From Cupriavidus pauculus (GTDB lineage Bacteria > Pseudomonadota > Gammaproteobacteria > Burkholderiales > Burkholderiaceae): 51,924 bases of DNA. The translations under genes and the position numbers were made by a program. Every line of letters starts with the position of its first letter. Position 1 is the first letter of the stretch. The stretch spans positions 1 through 51,924 of the forward strand of contig NZ_VZOW01000039.1 of NCBI RefSeq assembly GCF_008801835.1, given 5' to 3'. The notes beneath the pieces were generated by a model. That model did not search any database. It worked only from the letters and a program-made list of their open reading frames with translations, and was not told where the DNA came from. Positions 42,357 to 51,293 of this stretch are shown in pieces.

Positions 42357-42791
42357 TCAGTGCTTCGGATGGCATTCGCAAGCCGCGCCTTCGGCGGCCT
42401 GCTGCAGGTTCTGCAGGATGCCGCATTCGCTGGCCGGATGGGGATTGGGTTTCCCGCAGGTGTGCCGCAGCGCCCGCAACTGCCCTTCCAGCGCTTCCAG
42501 CGCCACGCGCTGCGCGTGAATCTGTTCGATCTGGCGGTCCAGCAGCGTGTCGATATCGTCGCACGCCAGCAACGGATTGCGCTGAAAATCGCGCAACCTG
42601 CGCACATCGGCCAGGCTCATGCCAAGCGAACGGCAATGCCGCACGAAATTGAGTTGGACGAGATGGCCATCGCCATATCGGCGATAGCCGTTGTCCTCGC
42701 GCTGGGGCGCATCGAGCAGCCCCTCGCGTTCGTAATATCGGATGGTTTCCACATCGCAGCCGCTATGGCGCGAGAGTTCGCCGATACGCAT
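42357..42791 (-). CDS. MerR family heavy-metal regulator (CadR/PbrR type)
   Basis: 144-aa metal-sensing regulator. The helix-turn-helix starts MRIGELSRHSGCDVETIRYYEREGLL. The metal-binding cysteines known from Cd/Pb sensors are present: Cys77 (LLACDD), Cys112 and Cys123 in the C-terminal loop, plus a CECHPKH tail. It should bind Pb(II), Cd(II) or Zn(II) and activate a promoter with a 19-bp spacer. Such an operator lies 30 bases upstream. No P-type ATPase gene is in the window. Confidence 0.92.
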   Translation of the reverse strand: MRIGELSRHSGCDVETIRYYEREGLLDAPQREDNGYRRYGDGHLVQLNFVRHCRSLGMSLADVRRLRDFQRNPLLACDDIDTLLDRQIEQIHAQRVALEALEGQLRALRHTCGKPNPHPASECGILQNLQQAAEGAACECHPKH

Positions 42792-42815
42792 GGTCGTGGC
42801 CTCCGTGATTGGGCA

Positions 42816-42846
42816 ACAAATCCCTGTAGTCATTACAGGGTTAAAG
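42816..42846. promoter_or_regulatory. MerR-type operator and promoter
   Basis: Perfect dyad CCCTGTA (42822-42828) / TACAGGG (42834-42840), very like known PbrR/CadR operators. Toward the plus strand it forms a 19-bp spacer between ACAAAT (42816-42821) and the -10-like TTAAAG (42841-42846), the long spacing that MerR proteins correct by twisting DNA. Confidence 0.75.
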
Positions 42847-43042
42847 CGAAGTGTAGTCCAATCGGGCGAATCCTGCCGGAAGCGGGATGCGGCCATGTTG
42901 CGATCCGAGGGCGCGCGGCCGGTCGGCCTGTCCATCGCCAATGCAGTGAGAATAATCGGATAGTGCAGTAGGCTGACAACGCCGGCGGACGCCATCCTGT
43001 AGAATCGTTGCCATCGTTTTTGACCCTTGCGTCGCGCGCCCC

Positions 43043-43468
43043 GTGCTCCCAATCCGGTTCCTGCTGATGGTGGTTTTGCTGGCCTTCCTGCCTTTCCAGG
43101 CATGGGCCGGCTTCAACACGTCCGCGTCGGTGGCCGGTCCGCTCCAGGCGGCACAGATGGACAAGGCGCAGGCGTCCGATAGCCCGCTCGCGGCGCAAGG
43201 CGATAGCCGGATCGGCGCACAGCGTCATGTCGGGTTGGCGGCCGATCAGGCCGATTTCGCCACGCCGTCGCTGCCGGCGTCGGATTCGTCGCACCCCTGC
43301 GACAGCGCGGACCCCTCGTCCCCCGGCGCCGATTTCGCCGAACAGCTGCTTCCCGCGCCAATGCCGCGCGTGTCGATTGCCGTGGCGCCCAGTGTGGTGC
43401 CCCACTACGCCGTCGCCGCGCTGCCGGACCCTCATCTGCCTTTACTGCCGCGTCCTCCACGCGGCTGA
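43043..43468 (+). CDS. small exported protein, CzcI-like leader
   Basis: 141-aa predicted secreted protein starting with GTG 43043. The signal peptide (LPIRFLLMVVLLAFLPFQAWA) resembles that of CzcI-type proteins of metal-resistance loci. The rest is low-complexity, rich in Ala, Asp, Ser and Pro, with one Cys (SSHPCDSADPS) and several His. Location 200 bases downstream of a MerR operator on the same strand suggests metal-dependent expression. The family call rests only on the signal region and context. Confidence 0.5.
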   Translation: MLPIRFLLMVVLLAFLPFQAWAGFNTSASVAGPLQAAQMDKAQASDSPLAAQGDSRIGAQRHVGLAADQADFATPSLPASDSSHPCDSADPSSPGADFAEQLLPAPMPRVSIAVAPSVVPHYAVAALPDPHLPLLPRPPRG

Positions 43469-43580
43469 TCCCCGATTCGTGCGGAAGTGATTTCGCACGT
43501 CCCCCTGTCGCCCGGCACGTCTGATCGTGTCGCGCGCGCTTGCGGCTTGTCCGCGTCTTTTCAAGTCTTGTCCCACAACC

Positions 43581-44459
43581 ATGAAACGTATCTTTCTGTT
43601 CCTGGCGACCAACCTCGCCGTCATGCTCGTCCTCAGCTTTACGGCCAGCCTGCTGGGCGTGAATCGCTTCCTTACCGCCAACGGGCTGAACCTCGGTACG
43701 CTACTGGCGTTTGCGGCGCTGATGGGTTTTGGCGGTTCGTTCATCTCGCTGCTGATGTCCAAGACCATTGCGAAATGGTCCACTGGCGCGCAGGTCATCA
43801 CGCATCCGAGCACCAGCACAGAACTTTGGCTGGTGCAGACGGTGCAGAAGCTGGCCACGCGCGCTGGCCTGCCGATGCCCGAAGTGGCGATCTACGACGG
43901 CGAGCCCAACGCGTTTGCCACGGGAGCGTCGAAGAAAAACTCGCTGGTGGCGGTCTCTACCGGTTTGCTGCAATCGATGTCGCACGACGAAGTCGAAGCC
44001 GTGCTGGCGCACGAAGTGGCGCACATTGCCAATGGCGACATGGTCACGCTGACGCTGATCCAGGGCGTGGTCAACACGTTCGTGATCTTTATGGCCCGCG
44101 TGGTCGGCTACTTCGTCGATTCCTGGCTGCGTCGCAACGACGAGGAGTCGAGCGGCCCAGGCATCGGCTACATGATCACGGTGGTCGTTTGCGAAATCGT
44201 GTTCGGCATCCTGGCCAGCATCATCGTCGCCGCGTTCTCGCGCCATCGCGAATATCGCGCCGATGCAGGCGCGGCCGGATTGATGGGTACGCCCACGCCG
44301 ATGGTCGCCGCGTTGCGCCGCCTGGGCGGCCTGGACGCCGACGGCTTGCCGCAGAACATGCAGGCGATGGGGATTTCGGGCGGCAAGTCGTGGCTGGCGC
44401 TGTTCTCCAGCCACCCGCCGATCGAATCGCGCATCGCCGCCTTACAGGGCGCGCGCTGA
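43581..44459 (+). CDS. htpX: membrane protease HtpX
   Basis: 292-aa inner-membrane zinc metalloprotease (M48) that degrades misfolded membrane proteins alongside FtsH. Two N-terminal helices (about 4-24 and 36-56), the catalytic LAHEVAHIANGDMVT, two more helices, and the third-ligand region SRHREYRADAGAAGL are all present. SSHPPIESRI at the end is typical. No strong ribosome binding site precedes ATG 43581. Convergent with the P450 gene, 46 bases apart. Confidence 0.95.
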   Translation: MKRIFLFLATNLAVMLVLSFTASLLGVNRFLTANGLNLGTLLAFAALMGFGGSFISLLMSKTIAKWSTGAQVITHPSTSTELWLVQTVQKLATRAGLPMPEVAIYDGEPNAFATGASKKNSLVAVSTGLLQSMSHDEVEAVLAHEVAHIANGDMVTLTLIQGVVNTFVIFMARVVGYFVDSWLRRNDEESSGPGIGYMITVVVCEIVFGILASIIVAAFSRHREYRADAGAAGLMGTPTPMVAALRRLGGLDADGLPQNMQAMGISGGKSWLALFSSHPPIESRIAALQGAR

Positions 44460-44505
44460 AACCTGCCCCGGCTTCCGGCCCAGACGCCGCGCGGCATCGG
44501 CACGA

Positions 44506-47500
44506 TCAGTTGAAGACGTCCTGTCGATACCTTGCGGCGGCCATCAGACCGGCGAACCAGTCCGAAGCCGCGTCGGCCGTCATCCCGCCCTGCTCCGCGG
44601 CGATGTCGATCAGCGTCTGACGCACCGCTGGCGCCATGCGGCGCCCGTCGCCGCACACATAGACGGTTGCGCCCGCCTGCAACAGCGACCAGACGTGTGC
44701 GCGGCGCTGCCACAGCAGATCCTGCACATAGCGGGGCGTGTCGGGCAGCACGGAGAACGCGGTGTGAAGCGCCACCACGCCGGCTTGCGCCCAGCGGGCA
44801 AAGTCGTCGTGGAACAACCAGTCATGCTGCGGATGGCGACAGCCGAAGTACAGCTGCACCGGCGTCACTGCCTGTCCGGCTGCGCGCTGAGCCGCGCGTT
44901 CCTCGATAAAGCCACGGAATGGCGCGATGCCGGTGCCCGGTCCGATTAGCAGCATCGGCGCCGTCGCGTCGACTACGGGCGCGAACGATGGATTCGGGGT
45001 GCGGATCGACGCCGATACGCGCGCGCCTGGCGCCAGCGCCTGCAGCCACGTCGACGCCACGCCACGGAACTGGCCGCGACCCGACAACGCCGGTGCCCAG
45101 ACGGTCCCCACCAGCAGCGTCGCCACATCGGGCGCCACCCGCGGCGAGGACGCAATCGAATAGAAACGCGGGCGCATCGGCACCGTGCATGCCAATAGTT
45201 GCTGCAGCGTCGGCGCGAGCGCCGGATAGGCCGCCAGTACATCGAGCACGCCCAGCCGGCGCGCCGCCACCTGCGTGGCATAACCGTGCTGCGCATCGTC
45301 CGATGCCATGGTTTCGAGCGACTGCCGCGTGAACGGACAGCGCGTCGTTTGCGCCAGCGCGCGCAAGGTCTGGCGCGACACCACATCCTGCAGTTCGACG
45401 AAATGGGTCAACAGCTCGCGCAGCGGCAATGCCTCGCCTATGGGCAGGCCGCGGCCCGCGCCGTGTGGCGCACTCAGCGTGACCATCGCGCCAGCATCGA
45501 GGTCGAGCCGCTCGCACAGGTCGCCAACCAGGCGCGGCTCGTTGCGTGGCCACACCGCGAGGTGGTCGCCGGTCTGGTATGTGACACCGGGCGGCAACTG
45601 CAACCGGATCGCCCGCGTGGAGGTGCGCGGCGCCTCGATCGAAAAATCCCACAGGCCGGTGGGATCGGCCACCAGTTCCTCGTTGGCGATCACCGAGAAC
45701 GACTGCGTGCCGGCCGGCAACGTTTGCGCGCGCATCGCATCGACGCTGCGCAATTGCACGTCGACGCCTAGGCCGCGCTCGCTGGCGCCGTCGGCCTGCA
45801 ACGCCTGCCACAATTGCGCCAGCCAGCGCTCCGCGGCCTGGTCGAAATCGGCATTGCCGTCGGCTTCGCCACGCGGCAGCAAGGGGACCGCACCCGCCGC
45901 GGTGAAGAAGTCGAACACACGCCGTGGGAACGCCTGATAGGTAGCCCATTGCGAATTGCCGCAGCCCAGCAGCGCCAGCCTCAGGCCGTCGGCGCGATAG
46001 CCGTGTGCACCGCCGGCGTCCAGCATCGCTTCGAACTTGCGTCCCGAATCGGGCGCGCGCCCGTTGTAGGTTGCCGCCACCACCACCAACAGGCCCGATG
46101 TCGGCAGCGCGTCGATGCTGTCGTCGAGATCCGCAAGTCTGGCGTCGAAACCCGCGCCCACGGCGCCCGCATGGATCTGCTCGGCCAGTTCGCGCGCCGT
46201 GCCAAGACTCGAAGCGCACAGCACCGTCATCGCCTGGCCATGTCCGCGCACCTCGGCCTGCGCGCTATCGAGCGCCGCCGGCGCGGCCGCTTGGGCAAGC
46301 AGCCGTTCATGCGGGCGTCGACGCCGCGCGCGCAGCACGAAGTTATCGGGCTTGATGGTCAGCGTTTCCTTGAGCCGGAACTGGTAGTCGAACGGATCAT
46401 GAAAGGCAAAGTTCCGCAGCATCAACGCCAGGGCCAGCTTGGCCTCGGTGAGCGCGAACTGGCGGCCGATGCAGGCGCGCTCGCCATGACCGAACGGCAT
46501 ATAGGCGTGCGCCGGCAGCTTTGCTTCGTTCTCGGGCAGAAAGCGATCGATGTCGAAACGCTCGGGATGGGCCCACACCTTCGGATCGCGATGCAATGCG
46601 GTCAGCACCACCGAAATCCGGCGATTCTTGCGCAGCCGATAGCGGCCGCCGATCACCACATCGTCGAACGGCGCGACCGCGAAGGCCGGCGCGGTGGGCC
46701 ACAGCCGCAGCGTTTCCTTGAGCACGCGATCGAGCACCGGCATGCGCGCCAGATCGGCATACACCGGCGGCGCGTCGCCGGGCAGCACCGCGTCCACTTC
46801 GGCATAGGCCTGCGCCAGCACGCCGGGATTGCGTAGCAGTTCGTACAACGTGAACGTCAGCAGTCCGCTAGTGGTTTCGTGGCCCGCGATCAGGAACGTG
46901 ATGACCTGGTTGCGGATGTTGGCGTCATCGAGGCGCTGGTCGGTTTCCGGATCGCGCGCGTCGAGCATGAGGTTCAGCAGATCCATGCCCTGCGTGGGCG
47001 CGGCGCGGCGTTTGCGAATCACGTCGTCGACCAGATTGCGCATATAGGCCACATCGTCGGCAAACTGCCGGTGAGCACGGCCCATGAAGCGGTCCTGGAT
47101 CGGCAGCCGCGTGAGCTTGCGCATGGCTTCCTCGAGCGCGCCGACCATCGCCGTGATAAACGGATCGAGCTGATCGCTGGCGAACGATTCGAAATCGTAG
47201 CCGAAGCCGGCCAGCGCGATCGTATCCAGCGTCAGGCGCGTCATGTCGTCGGCCACGGCAATATCGGCGTCGGGGCCGTTGCGATCCCATTTATCGACCA
47301 GGCGGTTGGCCACGCGCAGCATGACGTCGAAATAACCTTTCATCGCGCGCTGGCTGAAGGCGGGCATCAGGATGCGATGCGCGCAACCCCAGTTCGGTTC
47401 GTCGCTGTGCGCGGTGAACAGGCCGTCGCCCGCCATGTCGCGCAAATAGGACAGCGGCGGGCCGATGATCTTGCGGAAGCGCGCCGGATCGCACACCTCG

Positions 47501-47700
47501 GCCGCCAGCGCCACCGACGACACAAACGGCACGCGCCGGCCAGCGAAGTCGAGTTCGAAAATGCCGTCGTGATGGCGGCTGCGCGCCAGCAGATGCTGAC
47601 CAACTTCTCCCGGGGTGATCTGGAACAGGTTGCCGACGATAGGCCAGCCCGGATCGCGCGGAATCGGCTCGAGGACAGCGGCAGGAATGGCGGATGACAT
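44506..47700 (-). CDS. self-sufficient cytochrome P450-reductase fusion (CYP102/BM3 type)
   Basis: 1064-aa soluble monooxygenase with haem, FMN and FAD/NADPH domains in one chain. The P450 part has ExxR (KETLRL, Glu329-Arg332), the oxygen-binding AGHETTS (272-278) and the haem loop FGHGERACIGRQFA with Cys410. By my alignment to P450 BM3, Phe95 matches Phe87 and Arg55 matches Arg47, while Tyr51 is Phe. The reductase part has a flavodoxin loop (SSLGTARELAEQI), RFYSIASSP for FAD, IGPGTGIAPFRGF for NADPH and the C-terminal RYRQDVFN. Fatty-acid subterminal hydroxylation is the family activity. No TetR-type repressor gene adjoins it. Confidence 0.95.
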   Translation of the reverse strand: MSSAIPAAVLEPIPRDPGWPIVGNLFQITPGEVGQHLLARSRHHDGIFELDFAGRRVPFVSSVALAAEVCDPARFRKIIGPPLSYLRDMAGDGLFTAHSDEPNWGCAHRILMPAFSQRAMKGYFDVMLRVANRLVDKWDRNGPDADIAVADDMTRLTLDTIALAGFGYDFESFASDQLDPFITAMVGALEEAMRKLTRLPIQDRFMGRAHRQFADDVAYMRNLVDDVIRKRRAAPTQGMDLLNLMLDARDPETDQRLDDANIRNQVITFLIAGHETTSGLLTFTLYELLRNPGVLAQAYAEVDAVLPGDAPPVYADLARMPVLDRVLKETLRLWPTAPAFAVAPFDDVVIGGRYRLRKNRRISVVLTALHRDPKVWAHPERFDIDRFLPENEAKLPAHAYMPFGHGERACIGRQFALTEAKLALALMLRNFAFHDPFDYQFRLKETLTIKPDNFVLRARRRRPHERLLAQAAAPAALDSAQAEVRGHGQAMTVLCASSLGTARELAEQIHAGAVGAGFDARLADLDDSIDALPTSGLLVVVAATYNGRAPDSGRKFEAMLDAGGAHGYRADGLRLALLGCGNSQWATYQAFPRRVFDFFTAAGAVPLLPRGEADGNADFDQAAERWLAQLWQALQADGASERGLGVDVQLRSVDAMRAQTLPAGTQSFSVIANEELVADPTGLWDFSIEAPRTSTRAIRLQLPPGVTYQTGDHLAVWPRNEPRLVGDLCERLDLDAGAMVTLSAPHGAGRGLPIGEALPLRELLTHFVELQDVVSRQTLRALAQTTRCPFTRQSLETMASDDAQHGYATQVAARRLGVLDVLAAYPALAPTLQQLLACTVPMRPRFYSIASSPRVAPDVATLLVGTVWAPALSGRGQFRGVASTWLQALAPGARVSASIRTPNPSFAPVVDATAPMLLIGPGTGIAPFRGFIEERAAQRAAGQAVTPVQLYFGCRHPQHDWLFHDDFARWAQAGVVALHTAFSVLPDTPRYVQDLLWQRRAHVWSLLQAGATVYVCGDGRRMAPAVRQTLIDIAAEQGGMTADAASDWFAGLMAAARYRQDVFN

Positions 47701-47867
47701 GGATGGAGGGCGCCTGTGGTTATGGTGGACCGCCGGCCCATGCCGGCGCGGCCGGGCATGGGATCGGCAAAGTCAATGCGGGACACCAGAGCATGCCTGC
47801 CAACGGCCGCGTTGTCCCATCCCTGATCCGAGCGTTTGAAATGTTTGTTCGGACCAAAGATGCGCGG

Positions 47868-48272
47868 CTAGTCGACCACTTTGCCGCGCAGCGCCTTGAC
47901 CTGCCCGCGCTGCGTCTTGGCTTCCAGCCGGCGGGTACGCGACGCGCGCGTCGGGCGGGTGGGCCGGCGCACGCGCGGCGGCGTGGCCACGCTCTGGACC
48001 AGTTCGTGCAGACGGCGCACCGCTTCTTCGCGGTTGAGTTCCAGGCTGCGATGCTGCTGCGCCTTGATCACCACCACGCCGTCGCGCGTGATGCGATGGT
48101 CGTGCAGCGCCAGCAGCCGTTCCTTGTGATCGGGCGCGAGCGACGATGCGCGCACGTCGTAGCGCAGATGCACCGCGTTGGACACCTTGTTGATGTTCTG
48201 ACCGCCCGCACCCTGGGCGCGGATCGCGGTGATCTCGTATTCGTAATGGGGGATGAACAGGTCGTCGGCCAT
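47868..48272 (-). CDS. arfB: alternative ribosome-rescue factor ArfB (YaeJ)
   Basis: 134-aa peptidyl-tRNA hydrolase that frees ribosomes stalled on non-stop mRNA. The catalytic GGQ is at residues 23-25 (QGAGGQNINKVS), and the C-terminal tail is strongly basic (RVRRPTRPTRASRTRR), as needed to enter the empty mRNA channel. ATG 48272 matches the family; an earlier in-frame ATG adds 16 residues. Confidence 0.94.
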   Translation of the reverse strand: MADDLFIPHYEYEITAIRAQGAGGQNINKVSNAVHLRYDVRASSLAPDHKERLLALHDHRITRDGVVVIKAQQHRSLELNREEAVRRLHELVQSVATPPRVRRPTRPTRASRTRRLEAKTQRGQVKALRGKVVD

Positions 48273-48321
48273 GCGCCGCATCATAGCAACGCATGGCGTT
48301 CCGAGGGGCATCGCCAGCACG

Positions 48322-49713
48322 CTACGGGGCCGGTGCGATGTTCTGGTTGGTGCAGAACAGATTCTGCGGATCGTAGGTGCGCTTGGCGCGCGCCAGGCGA
48401 TCGTAGTTCGGGCCGTATGCGGCGCCCACTCGCGCAGATTCGTCCTCGGTCATGAAGTTCACATAGACGCCGCCCGTGGCGTAGGGCGCCGCTGCGTTGA
48501 AGAAATCGCGCGCCCAGGCGATGCAGGCGGCGTCCTCGTCGGCGCGGTCCCAACGCGAATGCACGTTGACGACGTAACGCGCATCGCGATGGCTGTATGC
48601 CGTCGCGTCGGGCGGCACGCGATTGGCGACGCCGCCGACTTGACCGACAAAGATCTCGGCATGCGCCGACGGCCCGCGCGCCGCGTAATCCACCATCATG
48701 TCGATCGCCGCGTCGTCGAGCCGGGAAAAATTGTGGGACTTCCAATAGTTGCGCGCACCCGGCGTCAGCAGCGGATCGAACGCCTGCTGCCATGCCGTGT
48801 ATGGCAGCAGGCCGACATGTTCGCCAACGGTCTGGCCAAAAGACCGCAACGGGTCGATCGCACGTTCGGCCGCGGCCGCATCAGCCGTGCTGAACGCTGC
48901 CAGCACCACCACATTGGTGCCGTGCGCCGACGCCGGCAGGAACGGCAACGGCGGTGCGCGGCGCAGCACGGCCCACACGTTGAGATCGTCAGGCATCGCG
49001 GTTTCGGTGAAAGCACGATACTGGCGCAGCACCGACTTGGCTTCCACGCCTGGAAACACCAGCAGACCGGCGGTGACCATCGGGCCGACCGGATGCAGGC
49101 GGAACTGGAACAGCGTGACCACCCCGAAATTTCCGCCGCCGCCGCGCAACGCCCAGAACAGTTCCGGCTCATGCTGGGCATCGGCCCAATGTCGCTGACC
49201 GTCGGCGGTCACCACTTCGCAGCCGAGCAGGTTATCGACCGTCATGCCGTACTGGCGCGTGAGCCACCCAAAGCCGCCGCCCAGCGTCAGGCCAGCGACG
49301 CCGGTGGTCGAATTGATGCCCAGCGGCGTGGCCAGTCCCAGCGCCTGGGCTTCGTGATCGAAATCGCCAAGCGTGGCACCCGGACTCACCCACGCCACAT
49401 GATCGTGCGGATCGACATGCACGCCGCGCAGCGCCGAAAGGTCGATCACCAGCCCGGCATTGCAGATCGCGCTGCCCGCGATATTGTGACCGCCGCCTCG
49501 CACGGCCAGCACCAGGCGATGATCGCGCGCGAAGTTGACGGCCTGCATCACATCGGCCGTCCCCGTGCATTGCACGATGACCGCCGGCTTGCGGTCCACG
49601 GTGGCGTTCCAGACCGTGCGCGCGACGTCGTACCCGGCATCGGCCGGCAACAGCACCCTGCCGCGCACCGATTTGCGCAACATGTCGATGTGATCGGCAG
49701 CAAGCGTGGTCAT
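48322..49713 (-). CDS. FAD-linked oxidase, berberine-bridge-enzyme family
   Basis: 463-aa flavoprotein. The PCMH-type FAD domain has VRGGGHNIAGSA with the covalent-FAD histidine at His76, INSTTGVAGLTLGGGFGWLTRQYG and LRGGGGNFGVVT. The C-terminal BBE segment contains FMTEDESARVGAAYG..YDRLARAK and YDPQNLF. The second covalent cysteine of bicovalent members is replaced (STTG), so FAD is probably tethered by His only. Substrate unknown; sugars or alkaloid-like alcohols are typical. The AGGA ribosome site fits ATG 49713 and not the earlier in-frame ATG at 49734. Confidence 0.9.
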   Translation of the reverse strand: MTTLAADHIDMLRKSVRGRVLLPADAGYDVARTVWNATVDRKPAVIVQCTGTADVMQAVNFARDHRLVLAVRGGGHNIAGSAICNAGLVIDLSALRGVHVDPHDHVAWVSPGATLGDFDHEAQALGLATPLGINSTTGVAGLTLGGGFGWLTRQYGMTVDNLLGCEVVTADGQRHWADAQHEPELFWALRGGGGNFGVVTLFQFRLHPVGPMVTAGLLVFPGVEAKSVLRQYRAFTETAMPDDLNVWAVLRRAPPLPFLPASAHGTNVVVLAAFSTADAAAAERAIDPLRSFGQTVGEHVGLLPYTAWQQAFDPLLTPGARNYWKSHNFSRLDDAAIDMMVDYAARGPSAHAEIFVGQVGGVANRVPPDATAYSHRDARYVVNVHSRWDRADEDAACIAWARDFFNAAAPYATGGVYVNFMTEDESARVGAAYGPNYDRLARAKRTYDPQNLFCTNQNIAPAP

Positions 49714-49910
49714 GATGAATCCTCCCTTCCGCATCGGATGCGGATTCCGGAGTCATTGACCATGCAAAGCACGCGCCAACGCCCGCAGACCGCGCCGCGA
49801 CGCGGCTCGCGGCGGCGATGCGCCTATCCGGCCATCCCGCGGCGCTACGATCGGTTTCATTGCTGAGGCGGCGCAGCGCAGACATCGCGCCTGCGTGCAG
49901 GTCGCAACAC

Positions 49911-50711
49911 TTACGACTGCCAGCGCGGCGTGCGTTTCTGCAGGAATGCGTCGATGCCCTCACCGGCGTCTTCTTCCATCATGTTGCGCGCCATGACATC
50001 GCCCGCGTAGGCATAGGCGCTGGCCAGTTCCATCTGCCGCTGGCGGTAGAACATCGACTTGCCATACCGGATTGCGACGCGACTCTTGGCGCGGATCGCG
50101 TCGACCTTGCGCGCGATGGCGGCGTCCAGTTCCGCATCGGGCACGGCTTCATTGACCAGCCCCCAGTCGGCCGCCGTGGCCGCGTCGATGAATCGACCGG
50201 TCACGAGCAGGTCGAAGGCGCGTTTGGCCGAGACGTTGCGCGACAGTGCGACCGACGGCGTTGCGCAAAACAATCCGACGTTGATGCCGGACACCGCAAA
50301 TTTCGCCACCGTGGAGGCCATCGCAAGATCACAGCTGGCCACCAGTTGGCAGCCAGCGGCCGTGGCGATGCCGTGAACCCGCGCGATCACCGGTACTGGC
50401 AATGCCTGGATCGCCTGCATGACGACACTGCACTGCGCAAACAGCGACCGGTAGTAGGCCAGATCGGGATGACCGCGCATCTCGCGCAGATCATGCCCCG
50501 CGCAAAACGCCTTGCCCGCGCCGGCCAGGATCACGCACCGCACAGCCTCATCGGCGGCAACCTGTTGCAGCGCTTCGTGCAACGCGCCAAGCATCGCTTC
50601 GGACAGCGCGTTGAACTGCGCCGGCCGGTTCAGGCACAACGTGACCACCCCATCGCGCGACTCGCGCAAGACCAGCGGCGGTTCGGTATGGCTATTGGAT
50701 TCCATCGTCAT
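49911..50711 (-). CDS. enoyl-CoA hydratase/isomerase family protein, ECHDC3-like
   Basis: 266-aa crotonase-fold protein. CoA-binding and oxyanion elements are visible (LNRPAQFNALSEAM, AFCAGHDLREM, HGIATAAGCQLVASCDLAMAS). The two glutamates of classical hydratases are missing: GCQL stands for GCEL, and SGINVGLFC replaces the second Glu segment. The same changes occur in the ECHDC3 group, whose activity is not a standard hydratase. The last segment (EEDAGEGIDAFLQKRTPRW) is typical of the superfamily. Function therefore uncertain. Confidence 0.88.
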   Translation of the reverse strand: MTMESNSHTEPPLVLRESRDGVVTLCLNRPAQFNALSEAMLGALHEALQQVAADEAVRCVILAGAGKAFCAGHDLREMRGHPDLAYYRSLFAQCSVVMQAIQALPVPVIARVHGIATAAGCQLVASCDLAMASTVAKFAVSGINVGLFCATPSVALSRNVSAKRAFDLLVTGRFIDAATAADWGLVNEAVPDAELDAAIARKVDAIRAKSRVAIRYGKSMFYRQRQMELASAYAYAGDVMARNMMEEDAGEGIDAFLQKRTPRWQS

Positions 50712-50893
50712 GGCGGCGCTCCGTAGTGGCGTGTGACCGCAATCATCGCGCGTTCCGGCGATGGTTTGGCGCTGCGCGGGGGGCGAATTGGGGTCCGGAT
50801 GCGGGGACGGGATCGACGCGGCCGGCGTGGCTCGGTCGTCGGAAGTCGCCCTTCGCGGCGGTGGTGGGAAAAGCGGGAAACCGTTATGGCGAT

Positions 50894-50969
50894 TGGCGCG
50901 CCCGGCTGGGATCGAACCAGCAACCCCTGCCTTCGGAGGGCAGTACTCTATCCATTGAGCTACGGGCGC
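50894..50969 (-). tRNA. tRNA-Arg (anticodon CCG)
   Basis: 76-nt minus-strand cloverleaf: acceptor GCGCCCG/CGGGCGC, anticodon stem CTGCC/GGCAG with loop CTCCGAA, T loop TTCGATC, encoded CCA. Anticodon CCG reads the arginine codon CGG. Confidence 0.95.
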
Positions 50970-51293
50970 GATGTGAGGCTGACTGGCAACGGACGGACGC
51001 CGTCGCCGGAAAGTCGCATAGGATACCCGGTTTGCGCGGGCCCGTCCATGCGGGTTGCGCCGAAGCGCCTCGGGCCGGGGTTAGTACGGGTCTCTGAACC
51101 GTCGCTTTTAGTCCCTCTGGGCGGGTGTTGGGTCTATAATCGGCAGCTATTTGCGCCGTAACAGAGACGTAGCCGGGCAGGAGACAGCCCCGGGCGCAGA
51201 GACCGACAGAAATTCACCCCCGAAACAGGGCCAGACAAGCAAGCCGCCCCCACGTGCTGTGCATAAGGTTTCCCGCAAAATCGAGAGTTCTGT
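50970..51293 (+). promoter_or_regulatory. 324-bp upstream region of the terminal cytochrome gene
   Basis: Contains a consensus -10 TATAAT at 51135-51140 but no matching -35. GTCTCTG (51090-51096) recurs as CAGAGAC at 51162 and 51197, which could pair in a leader RNA. GAGAG at 51283-51287 serves as ribosome site. No other gene seen. Confidence 0.4.

Noticed and set aside
44822..46219. 465-codon minus-strand frame inside the P450 gene
   Set aside because: Out of frame with the P450-reductase protein, which is intact and full of motifs.
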